Source: Streptomyces xylophagus (lineage in GTDB: Bacteria; Actinomycetota; Actinomycetes; Streptomycetales; Streptomycetaceae). From it: 6,132 nt of DNA. The stretch is taken from positions 1 through 6,132 of the forward strand of contig NZ_JNWO01000067.1 in the NCBI RefSeq assembly GCF_000716435.1, given 5' to 3'. Under the pieces are notes generated by a model. It ran no database searches and was not told the origin of the DNA. It worked only from the letters and a program-made list of their open reading frames with translations. The first letter of the stretch is position 1; each line of letters begins with the position of its first letter. Made by a program: the position numbers and the translations under genes. Of this stretch, positions 1 to 6,064 are shown in pieces.

Positions 1-412
1 CATCACCGCCGACAAGCACATGGAGGGCGTCCGCCTCACCCGCTGGCTGCTCTCCCCGATCCCGACGTTCCTGCTCTGGCGCCGCATGAAGCTGTGGGAG
101 CTGCGTTCCTACGAGCAGGTCATCAAGCTGGAGCAGGACCGCCTCGTCTACCAGGCGCGGCTCCACTCCCGCTTCGGCCGCGCGTGGCGCCGCAAGGCTC
201 CGGTGGAGTCGATGATGCCGCTGCGCCTGGCCCGCTACGGCGTCCCGCTCGCGGAGACGGCCCCCTGGGGCCTGGCGGCGGCGGGCATCGAGCCCGTACT
301 GCTGCCTCCGGCACCGCAGTTGGAGCCGGCCCGCGAGCCGGAGCCGACCGCACCCGCACTGGAGCCGGCCGACGCGGCCGCGAGCAGACGTACCCCCGAA
401 GCGGTACCGGCC

Positions 413-415
413 TTA
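413..415 (+). promoter_or_regulatory. In-frame TTA leucine codon (possible bldA dependence)
   Basis: The codon 413-415 in the upstream DUF2637 frame is TTA, within Val-Pro-Ala-Leu-Gln-Asn. In Streptomyces, TTA is read only by the bldA tRNA, so such genes are often translated late in development. I saw no in-frame TTA in the three minus-strand operon genes. The effect here is inferred, and is moot if the gene is already broken. Confidence 0.45.
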
Positions 416-455
416 CAGAACGACGAGGCACCTGCTGGCGAACAGCCTCCGGACC

Positions 456-1205
456 TTGATGACAACGAACCCCCCCGGGCAGCCGGAACATGTTCAACGC
501 CCAGGGCCGGGGCCGATCCTGTGGTCCGTCGATCGGCTGCAAGAGGCCGCCTACGAGGGTGGCTACGACCCCGGATACGACCTGGAGGATCATGCCCACG
601 GGGACGAGAAGCGGAAGCGGGATGTTCCGCCTGCCACGCACACCGCTCTGTATGAAGAGGCATTCAGCTTCGTTCCCCCAGCCCGGACGGCCGGAGAATC
701 ACTCCACCCCGGACGCTCAGCAGACGCCATATCTCCTCCGCGAGACGGACAGGCCCCACATTCCGGCCAGGGAACAGAACCCAACACTGTGCTTCCGCCC
801 GACGAGTTGACGCCTGACAAAAGGACAACACCCCCTCCACACAGCCTCACTCCTGTCGACCGCTACTACCTCGCCTGGCAGGACTTCCAGCAACAGCACA
901 GGACAGAGCCGGACGCGTCCGAGTTGTCGGCGTATCTCGCTGGCCAGGGGATCCTGGACCGCGAAAACCAGCCCCTCAAAGCAAAAACACTGGCCCGCTA
1001 CTTCCTCCAGTTCCGGATCTACACCATCTGGGCCCAGCACCGAGCTCTCGACGACCACCCGGACCCCGACCGTGTCACCAAAGACCTCGCACAACACGGC
1101 ATCACAGCGCAGTACAACCAGCCCGTCCACCTACACGACCTCGAAAAACACCGCAACAGCTTCGAACGCCGCTGGCAAGCCCTCCGCCACCAGCCAACTC
1201 ACTGA
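456..1205 (+). CDS. C-terminal half of the DUF2637-type protein, in the shifted frame
   Basis: This frame could be translated alone from ATGATG at 456-461, giving 249 residues. No convincing Shine-Dalgarno sequence precedes it, so continuity with the upstream frame is the simpler reading. Residues 1-130 are low-complexity and probably disordered, with an acidic, Tyr/Gly-rich patch (EGGYDPGYDLED). Residues about 131-245 form a compact, predicted helical region: VDRYYLAWQDFQQQH, SAYLAGQGI, ARYFLQFRIYTIWAQH, GITAQYNQPV and FERRWQALRH. The phrase GITAQYNQPV and the FERRWQALRH end are what I recall from complete DUF2637-family proteins. There are no membrane segments in this half. The DNA is less G+C-rich than the minus-strand operon; for example line 961-1020 has 33 G/C in 60. 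That fits a plasmid or mobile origin. Function is unknown. Confidence 0.6.
   Translation: MMTTNPPGQPEHVQRPGPGPILWSVDRLQEAAYEGGYDPGYDLEDHAHGDEKRKRDVPPATHTALYEEAFSFVPPARTAGESLHPGRSADAISPPRDGQAPHSGQGTEPNTVLPPDELTPDKRTTPPPHSLTPVDRYYLAWQDFQQQHRTEPDASELSAYLAGQGILDRENQPLKAKTLARYFLQFRIYTIWAQHRALDDHPDPDRVTKDLAQHGITAQYNQPVHLHDLEKHRNSFERRWQALRHQPTH
470..476 (+). other. C7 homopolymer at the frame break
   Basis: Seven consecutive C at 470-476 sit exactly where the meaningful reading frame switches from frame 2 to frame 3. Six C would restore one continuous gene. Homopolymers of this kind are prone to slippage in replication and to sequencing error, and can also be phase-variable. The sequence alone cannot tell these apart. 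Confidence 0.6.
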
Positions 1206-1215
1206 CCACAACGCA

Positions 1216-1242
1216 GAGGCCGTCTACACCCAGACGAGCCTT
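1216..1242 (+). terminator. Candidate terminator hairpin after the DUF2637-type gene
   Basis: Eleven bases after the stop codon, AGGC-CGTCT pairs with AGACG-A-GCCT around an ACACCC loop. This gives nine pairs with one bulged A, plus a possible outer G-U pair. There is no U-run after it, but many Streptomyces terminators lack one. It lies in the spacer between convergent genes, where a terminator is expected. Confidence 0.4.
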
Positions 1243-1352
1243 CACCAACGAAAAGATCGACTGCTCCCCCAAGCTCCCGAGGCAAAAAGCACTTCAGCTC
1301 TCACGGTTCGTCGGCTGGCGCGTTATCGGTTGTCGCTGGACCAGGCCGAGGA

Positions 1353-1493
1353 TCACCCCAGGGTCGCCGCCCACTTCCCTCGGGACGGGTGGCAGACGCC
1401 GTCCGGCGTGATCTCCCCCTTGCTGCCGTAGAGCGGCAGACCCCGCGGCCAGGGAAAGGTGCCGTCGAGCCCGACGTCCAGGTACCGAGGCTG
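1353..1493 (-). pseudogene. Orphan 3' coding scrap, unidentified
   Basis: Directly after the methyltransferase stop, in a different minus-strand frame, the sequence reads QPRYLDVGLDG, then TFPWPRGLPLYGSK, GEITPDGVCH and PSRGKWAATLG, ending at a stop at 1353-1355. About nine in ten of its third codon positions are G or C, which is typical of real coding DNA here, and its composition is protein-like rather than Arg/Ser shadow-like. It has no start of its own: upstream the frame runs into the antisense-like phase of the methyltransferase. It is probably the tail of a gene whose body was lost when the present neighbours were joined, or a C-terminal extension of the methyltransferase separated by a frameshift. 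Two short hairpins (1396-1409 and 1423-1439) lie inside it and could serve the minus operon as weak terminators, but neither has a U-run. I do not recognise the family. Confidence 0.4.
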
Positions 1494-1494
1494 T

Positions 1495-2181
1495 TCAGGT
1501 ACGGCGGGCCTGGATGAGCTGATCGACGACCGCGTCGCCAGCTTGGCGGTGGAGAAGGTCGATCGCCTCGACGGTGAAGCCGTGATCGGTGAGCACGTGC
1601 TCCCACAGCTGGGGAGAAAGCACCCACAGCTGCACATCCTGCGGCTCAAGGCCCTTCAGCTGGACCTTCAACTGCCGCGGTTCGACGCTGCTGGAGGGCG
1701 GCCGACAGTGAAGGTCGGTATGCAGGACGGAGAAGACGAGCCGTCTGCCGGGACACAGTCCGCGGTGCAGGGCGGGCAAGCTGTGGCGGGGGTCGAGGTA
1801 GCCGAGGCCGTGGACCGAATACACCAGGTCGTACGGCTCGCATCGGTGCAGGTGGTCGACGGCGTCCCCGAGCAGGAAGCGGACCCCGGGGACGTCGGCG
1901 TACTGAATGAGGGCACGCTGGTGCTGAGTGGGCGCGACGTCGATGGCGTCAACCTGGGCGTTGTCGTCGCGGGCGAGGCGGGCCGCGTAGTGGCCGCCAC
2001 CGCAGCCGAGGTCGAGCAGCCGCTTGCCTCCGATGTCGCCAAGTACGCCGGTACCCGGCCCGGCGTCACCGGGTGTACCCCAGTGGATCTGGGCAGGATC
2101 CGGAGTCCTAAATCCCCGGTCCAGCTGGAACTGGCCGTAGACCGGCCACGCCTGACGATTCATCAACTCCGGGGATTTCAT
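1495..2181 (-). CDS. Class I SAM-dependent methyltransferase
   Basis: A 228-residue predicted cytoplasmic enzyme that transfers a methyl group from S-adenosylmethionine to an unknown acceptor. The Rossmann-type motifs occur in order: motif I LLDLGCGGG (residues 55-63), the acidic second strand VDAIDVAP (77-84), motif III GDAVDH (105-110), the YDLVYSVHGLGYL strand and helix (117-129), and the late strand LCPGRRLVFSVLH (142-154). A typical C-terminal segment follows (LWEHVLTDHGFTVEAID, 192-208). The length is normal for a small-molecule methyltransferase. The first ATG is at 2181, six bases after the preceding stop (2188), with no clear Shine-Dalgarno sequence, so initiation is probably by coupling. 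The second ATG (2161-2163, Met7, MNRQAWPVYG) has CGGAG three bases upstream and may be the conserved start. It is the last gene of the minus-strand run. The substrate cannot be told from sequence: the N-terminal segment and the VLHTDLHCRPPS region (152-163) would shape it. Confidence 0.88.
   Translation of the reverse strand: MKSPELMNRQAWPVYGQFQLDRGFRTPDPAQIHWGTPGDAGPGTGVLGDIGGKRLLDLGCGGGHYAARLARDDNAQVDAIDVAPTQHQRALIQYADVPGVRFLLGDAVDHLHRCEPYDLVYSVHGLGYLDPRHSLPALHRGLCPGRRLVFSVLHTDLHCRPPSSSVEPRQLKVQLKGLEPQDVQLWVLSPQLWEHVLTDHGFTVEAIDLLHRQAGDAVVDQLIQARRT
2110..2178 (-). repeat. Inverted repeat with nested hairpin over the methyltransferase start
   Basis: AAATCCCCGG (2110-2119) and its exact complement CCGGGGATTT (2169-2178) can form a 10-bp stem in the minus-strand mRNA, starting immediately after the first ATG. 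Inside it, TGGCCG (2132-2137) and CGGCCA (2143-2148) form a second perfect stem with a five-base loop. The outer stem covers most of the CGGAG that would serve the Met7 start. This could restrain translation of the methyltransferase. A 10-bp match of this kind can also arise by chance in several kilobases of G+C-rich DNA. Confidence 0.4.
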
Positions 2182-2187
2182 CTGGAG

Positions 2188-2694
2188 TCAGATGCTGGGG
2201 CGGCGTTGTGCCAGCCGGTGGCGGTACCGTGCGCCACTTTGATCGGTGAGTTTGAGCGACATCGGAGGAGCCTGTGGCGTGGGCCAGCAGAGGATGCTGT
2301 GTTCTTCGGGAAACTCGTGGGCGGTGTCGCGGCCCCGAGCGCTGACGCGGATCCGGTAGCTTCCGGGGCCGTGGGCGGCCAGTTGGGGCAGGCCGGGGCG
2401 TGGATCGGTGAACAGTTCTCCCAGGGTGAGGCTGGCCTGGCAGGTCAGGCTCGCCTCGGCGACCTCGTCCCAGTTGTCGAGTGTTACTGGCGGCTGTGTG
2501 TCGTGGAGTTCGATATGCAGTTTGACCTCGCCGTCGTCGATGCCGGTGGTGACGCACATCTGGTGTGGGCGTACCGCGATGAGGCCGTCGTCGAATTCCC
2601 ATCGTTCGCCGCCGGGTGGCTGGAGGACTCCGGCGTCGACGTCGATGAGGTACGTGCTGTGATCGGCGTCGATTGAGCCGTCGTAGCTCATCAT
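2188..2694 (-). CDS. Conserved-looking protein of unknown function, coupled to the nuclease/beta-helix gene
   Basis: A 168-residue protein with no signal peptide and no membrane segment, so probably cytoplasmic. The start is well supported: ATGATG at 2694-2689 lies six bases after AAGGAG (2706-2701), which overlaps the TGA of the large gene. The pattern suggests a mostly beta fold: YLIDVDAGVL (15-24), a central pair of strands VKLHIELHD (57-65), WDEVAEASL (75-83) and a late strand GSYRIRVSARGRD (111-123), then LCWPTP (135-140). The last 20 residues are basic and probably flexible. I have a general memory of similar Streptomyces hypothetical proteins with the GSYRVRV...GRD and WPAP signatures, but no assigned function. 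The strand order is faintly reminiscent of ComJ/Nin, the inhibitor encoded beside the nuclease NucA in Bacillus subtilis. Given the NucA/NucB neighbour this is worth testing, but it is only an inference. The gene lies 11 bases after the large gene and six before the methyltransferase. Confidence 0.8.
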   Translation of the reverse strand: MMSYDGSIDADHSTYLIDVDAGVLQPPGGERWEFDDGLIAVRPHQMCVTTGIDDGEVKLHIELHDTQPPVTLDNWDEVAEASLTCQASLTLGELFTDPRPGLPQLAAHGPGSYRIRVSARGRDTAHEFPEEHSILCWPTPQAPPMSLKLTDQSGARYRHRLAQRRPSI

Positions 2695-2700
2695 CGGCCG

Positions 2701-2707
2701 CTCCTTC
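2701..2707 (-). promoter_or_regulatory. Strong Shine-Dalgarno overlapping the upstream stop
   Basis: On the minus strand, GAAGGAG overlaps the TGA stop of the large gene (2708-2706) and sits six bases before ATG 2694. It fixes the start of the 168-residue gene and implies translational coupling to the nuclease/beta-helix gene. Confidence 0.85.
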
Positions 2708-5700
2708 AGGACGTGTTGGTCAGGAACAGCGAGGCGCCCGGATCGGACCGTGTCGCGTCGACGCCGTGCCCGCCGGTGTAGTCGGCCCATTCGTTGAATG
2801 CCCAGTCCGCGATCGGGGTCCCGCCGATGTCGAGATGATGCCAGGCGCCTGCGGCATCGACTCCGAACACGTAGATCGTGCTGGGGTTCGCGTACGGATA
2901 GTACGTGGTGTAGGGCTGGTGGATGCCGCCGAGTTGTTTTTCGAGAGTGTTGTCGAAGAAGACGTTGCCAGGTCCGGACGACCCGGACCATTTGACGGCT
3001 TTCTTTCCCGCAGCCCACCAGATGGGGAACCAGTCTGATTCGTCGGGGGCGGTGTTGCCCTCGTCGCCGCAGTTGCTGGTGCAGCTGTCGGACCGGTGCA
3101 GATACGGTACGACGACCTGGTTGAGTTCGATGAGGTTGTTGCGTTCCCAGCCGCCGTGCAGGTTGATGTCGGAGTCGAAGCTGTTGCCGATGGCGACATT
3201 CCCCGAGGACGACCACTGGAAGGTGAAGTGCCGCAGGTTGCGGGAGGTGTTGCCCGCGTACACCGAGTCCCAGACACGTGAGCCGCGCAGGTAGCCATTG
3301 CCGCCCGCGCCCTTGTTCCAGGCCCCGTCGAAGTAGTTGTCGGTGATGGTGAGGTTCTTGGCTTCCTCGGTGGCGATCGGGTGGGAGCCGGTCATTTCCG
3401 TGCGGACGCCGCGGACCCAGTCGTTGACGGCCCACTTGAAGACGATGCCGTTCATCTCACCGGCCGGATCCATGTTCCCGTAGTTGAAGTTCGCGTCGTC
3501 GGGGTCGAGGTCGGGCTCGTTCTGGGTGAGGTAGAGGTTCTCGATGCCGACGCCGAGCACGGGCTCGACCAGTGGCGAGACCTTCGAGGGGTAGGGGGTG
3601 TCGCTGCACCCGGTGGTCGGCACTGGGCTGCACGGGTTGACGAGCGCCGAGCCGTCAGAGGTGGAGTCGACGGGGACGTCGTACTCCAGCGGCTTGTCGA
3701 TCGTGATCCATTTGTCGGTGCTGGTGGTGCTCACCGAGGTGATGGTGAAGATCTGCTGGCGCATGGCGAGGTCCTGGAGCGGGTTGTCGGTCGGCAGCGC
3801 CTGCATCTGGTGGTAGAAGTTGAGCGTGTTCGCCGCGCGGACGTTGACGTAGCCGCCGGCCTTCAGGTTCGCCATGATCTTGCTGCTGGTGTTGTTGGCG
3901 ATGTAGATCTTCGTGTCGCCGGTCCGGGCGGCGAATCCGGTGTCGCCCGGTTTGACGCGGAGCTTCGCCCCGACCTTCCAGTGCACGTTGACGGTGCCCT
4001 CGAACAGGTCCTTGCGGTTGGTGGGAGCGGCGGCGTACTGGGCGGCGTAGTCGGCCTGCACGTCGCGTGACTGCACTCGGAACAGGCCCCTGCCCGGCCA
4101 GATCCATCCGCCGGATGCGTCGCCCGAGGTCATCGCATCTTTGTCCCAGTTGCTGCCGTCGGCGAGGATCGTGTCGTAGCGGGTGTTGGCGTCCGGGGTG
4201 AAGACCAGCTTCGTCCCGGTGCCGGGATCCGAACCGGATCCGCTCAGTACCAGATAGTTGGCGTCCACGTAGATCTGGCGGGACACATCCAGTTCGCCGG
4301 CCGGAAGGGTGATCCTGCTGAGGCTGGAGTACCCCGCGCTGGGCGAGCAGTAGGACTTGATGTGGTCGATCGCGTCCTGGATCCCGGTCGTGTCGTCGAG
4401 GCCGTCGCCGGGGATCACACCGTAGACGACGACCATCTGGTCGGCTGTGATGGTGCACTCGTCGCTGGAGCTGTAGTCGCTGGTGGTCGGCAGGCCGGCG
4501 CCAGCACGGTAGCCCGCCTTCGACCAGTCATACAGACCGGAGACGGGCGCCCGTCGGTTGGCGGAGGACAGGTCCAGAGACGTCAGGGCATTGCCCGGCT
4601 GGACGGTCTCGTCGTTGCAGGTTCCCTGGCACGTGCCGATGATCTCGACGTAGAAGGCGTCGTTGTCCAGGACCCGGTTTTCCCGATAGAACGTGCCCAG
4701 CAGACGGCCGCCGCCGGTGTTGTCCTGCGCATTGATCATCCGGTGGCTGAACCCGGCGGTACCCACCTTGTCCGGATCGGTGGCGACCACGCCCGTGTAA
4801 GCGCCCTCGTAGGTGGATTTGAACGGGTATTCGTCGCAACTTTGCCCATCAGCTGTCTTGTTGACTGCACTCCAGGCCTTCGGGCAGGCGGTATCCCGGT
4901 TCTTCTTCGACTCCGTCTTGTCCGTCAGGCGGTGCAGCGGGGCTCCCCCGGGGGCTCCGGGCAGGTGGGCGCCGGGTACCAGCGCACCCGGACTCCCCTT
5001 ACCGTCCTGGGCCTCGGCAATATGCTCGGCAAGTTCGGGGAATCCACGCTCCTGGCTGTCGTTGATGTCCCTGCTGTACTGCAGGACGAGCGGGGCATCC
5101 GCGATCACGCAGCCCTCGGGCTGCTGTTGGGGACCCGGATCGGCGTCGCAGCGCACTTCCGTCGAATACTGCCCATCGGGGCGGGCAGGCACCGCGGTCG
5201 GCAAAGCGGCAAGGTACGCCGCGAACAGTTGCCCCGTACCCCGGTTCCCGCTCGACAAGGTGCCCGTCATGACCCACTTCGCGGTAGCCCACTCACCCAC
5301 CTCGAAGCTCTGGGTGGGAAAGTCCGTCGACTGCACTGCGCAGTCCGGCTGACACTTAGTCAGCTCGCCCACTGAAGAGATCGTGTGGCCGACGGCATCC
5401 AGGTCCTTACCCTCGGCACCGGTCGCAACGAAGTCCATCAACTGCTGCCACTGCTGGCGCGTGCCCGTGTATACGTCGTAGACAAAATCCGTGAAGAAGA
5501 GACGCCCTGTCAGAATGCTGTCCCCGTTGATCACGTCATAGGTATCGCTCTCGTTCTCGCCCCAGGCGCACGCCTGGAACCGGTCTCTTTCCCAGGTATC
5601 GGGCGCTTGGGAGGAACCGTCCTTGTCGAAGCACCAGGAGGGCGATACGTTGATCGCGCCGAGTGCGGGCGCGCCGCTCAGATCCGGCATCCCGGCAACA

Positions 5701-6026
5701 TCCTGCACCGTGTCCGCGGAGGATCGGACGGTTGAACCCGGACCTGCCGCCTTCTTCATTGTGACTCTGGGCTTGGCGGTACGGGGCAATGCCACAGGTC
5801 GCGTGCACGTCAGCCGCTTCTTCCCGCCCTGGCTGGCCTTGACCAGTTCCCTGCGCGACATCCTCTGAAGCGCGGTGCATGTATTGCTCTGCTTCACCCT
5901 GCCGCCGGGGAGCGGAGCCGACCTGGCCGCCTTGTCCAGCGCCGCAGTTGACGACGGAGACGACGTGGACGCCGCAGAGTGCAACGACCCCGTGGAAGCC
6001 GCAGCAGGCGAACCGATCGCCGGCAT
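2706..6026 (-). CDS. NucA/NucB nuclease domain fused to a pectate-lyase-like beta-helix
   Basis: The ORF encodes 1106 residues. Residues 1-45 are Ala/Ser/Thr-rich. Residues about 120-380 resemble the N-terminal region of Streptomyces NucA/NucB proteins (WCFDKDG, RFQACAW, GCVIADAPL, PLHRLTDKTE, NRDTACPKAW). Residues about 381-462 are the DNase NucA/NucB domain: CDEYPFKSTYEGA (397-409), equivalent to the acidic DEWP motif of Bacillus NucB, then MINAQDNTGGG (430-440) and NRVLDNDAFYVEI (450-462). Residues about 524-1106 are a right-handed beta-helix of the Pectate_lyase_3 type, opening with VYGVIPGDGLDDTTGIQDAI (534-553) and ITLPAGELDVSRQIYVD (572-588). Conserved-looking blocks follow: GIVFKWAVNDWVRGVR (860-875), LRHFTFQWS (931-939), INLHGGWERNNL (954-965) and PIWWAAGKKAVKW (1001-1013). 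Predicted roles are DNA cleavage plus polysaccharide cleavage or binding, probably outside the cell. The 18 cysteines include three C-x3-C pairs, which suggests disulfides. No signal peptide is visible, ATG 6026 has no ribosome binding site, and the frame is open upstream to the window edge, so the 5' end is probably altered. Confidence 0.85.
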   Translation of the reverse strand: MPAIGSPAAASTGSLHSAASTSSPSSTAALDKAARSAPLPGGRVKQSNTCTALQRMSRRELVKASQGGKKRLTCTRPVALPRTAKPRVTMKKAAGPGSTVRSSADTVQDVAGMPDLSGAPALGAINVSPSWCFDKDGSSQAPDTWERDRFQACAWGENESDTYDVINGDSILTGRLFFTDFVYDVYTGTRQQWQQLMDFVATGAEGKDLDAVGHTISSVGELTKCQPDCAVQSTDFPTQSFEVGEWATAKWVMTGTLSSGNRGTGQLFAAYLAALPTAVPARPDGQYSTEVRCDADPGPQQQPEGCVIADAPLVLQYSRDINDSQERGFPELAEHIAEAQDGKGSPGALVPGAHLPGAPGGAPLHRLTDKTESKKNRDTACPKAWSAVNKTADGQSCDEYPFKSTYEGAYTGVVATDPDKVGTAGFSHRMINAQDNTGGGRLLGTFYRENRVLDNDAFYVEIIGTCQGTCNDETVQPGNALTSLDLSSANRRAPVSGLYDWSKAGYRAGAGLPTTSDYSSSDECTITADQMVVVYGVIPGDGLDDTTGIQDAIDHIKSYCSPSAGYSSLSRITLPAGELDVSRQIYVDANYLVLSGSGSDPGTGTKLVFTPDANTRYDTILADGSNWDKDAMTSGDASGGWIWPGRGLFRVQSRDVQADYAAQYAAAPTNRKDLFEGTVNVHWKVGAKLRVKPGDTGFAARTGDTKIYIANNTSSKIMANLKAGGYVNVRAANTLNFYHQMQALPTDNPLQDLAMRQQIFTITSVSTTSTDKWITIDKPLEYDVPVDSTSDGSALVNPCSPVPTTGCSDTPYPSKVSPLVEPVLGVGIENLYLTQNEPDLDPDDANFNYGNMDPAGEMNGIVFKWAVNDWVRGVRTEMTGSHPIATEEAKNLTITDNYFDGAWNKGAGGNGYLRGSRVWDSVYAGNTSRNLRHFTFQWSSSGNVAIGNSFDSDINLHGGWERNNLIELNQVVVPYLHRSDSCTSNCGDEGNTAPDESDWFPIWWAAGKKAVKWSGSSGPGNVFFDNTLEKQLGGIHQPYTTYYPYANPSTIYVFGVDAAGAWHHLDIGGTPIADWAFNEWADYTGGHGVDATRSDPGASLFLTNTS

Positions 6027-6064
6027 CTGAAATGGGTGCGGCTCTCGTGGAGTGAGCTTGCCGG
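6027..6064 (-). other. Junction between an upstream gene end and the truncated-looking large gene
   Basis: These 38 bases separate the stop of the upstream minus-strand gene from ATG 6026. They contain no Shine-Dalgarno sequence at a workable distance and no obvious promoter. In the frame of the large gene they read through without a stop, but with poor third-position G/C, unlike coding DNA here. They may include the edge of an inserted element or a recombination joint; the partner end is outside the window. Confidence 0.4.

Larger units (their letters stand above)
2..1205 (+). pseudogene. DUF2637-type protein, 5' partial, probably frameshifted
   Basis: The 5' end lies outside the window; the frame is open from base 2. 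The first visible part (LLSPIPTFLLWRRMKLWELR, then a basic helix) matches my memory of the segment after the membrane helices in actinobacterial DUF2637 proteins, which are common on Streptomyces plasmids and chromosome arms and have no established function. A Pro/Glu/Ala-rich linker follows at about 295-470. This frame runs on to a stop at 655, but after base 476 its product becomes Arg/Pro/Gly-rich and protein-like only in name, while the +1 frame (456-1205) becomes well ordered. Removing one C from the C7 run at 470-476 joins the frames as D-N-E-P-P-G-Q-P-E-H and gives about 400 residues, ending in a helical domain (VDRYYLAWQDF, then FERRWQALRH) that I recall as the usual C-terminus of this family. 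I therefore read one broken gene or a sequencing error. The alternative is two overlapping genes, with translation restarting at ATGATG 456. Confidence 0.6.

Noticed and set aside
1396..1439. Two short perfect hairpins (ACGCC-GTCC-GGCGT and CTGCCG-TAGAG-CGGCAG) as operon terminators
   Set aside because: They lie inside the coding-like scrap, have only 5-6 bp stems and no U-run. They are mentioned there but not called as terminators.
1459..2676. Long plus-strand ORF of 405 codons
   Set aside because: It is antisense to the methyltransferase and the 168-residue gene. Both of those have clear motifs or a strong ribosome binding site, while this reading is Val/Gly/Ala/Asp-rich without recognisable domains.
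2188..3435. Extension of the 168-residue gene to a 415-codon ORF
   Set aside because: The upstream part is an Arg/His/Gln-rich shadow of the beta-helix gene. The true start is fixed at 2694 by GAAGGAG six bases upstream.
4939..4958. CCCCCGGGGG palindrome and a repeated GGGGCTCC
   Set aside because: This is explained by Gly/Ala/Pro codons in the linker before the nuclease domain (PGAPGGAP). Flanking bases do not extend the symmetry.
3381..5375. Plus-strand ORFs at 3381-4070 and 4362-5375
   Set aside because: They are opposite a gene with continuous domain matches, and their products are low-complexity Val/Gly/Asp/Arg-rich, as expected for antisense of G+C-rich coding DNA.
5759..5861. Internal ATG starts of the large gene at Met56 and Met90
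   Set aside because: Neither has a well-spaced Shine-Dalgarno sequence or yields a signal peptide, and both would discard the cysteine (C50, and C74 for Met90) that seems to belong to the N-terminal region.
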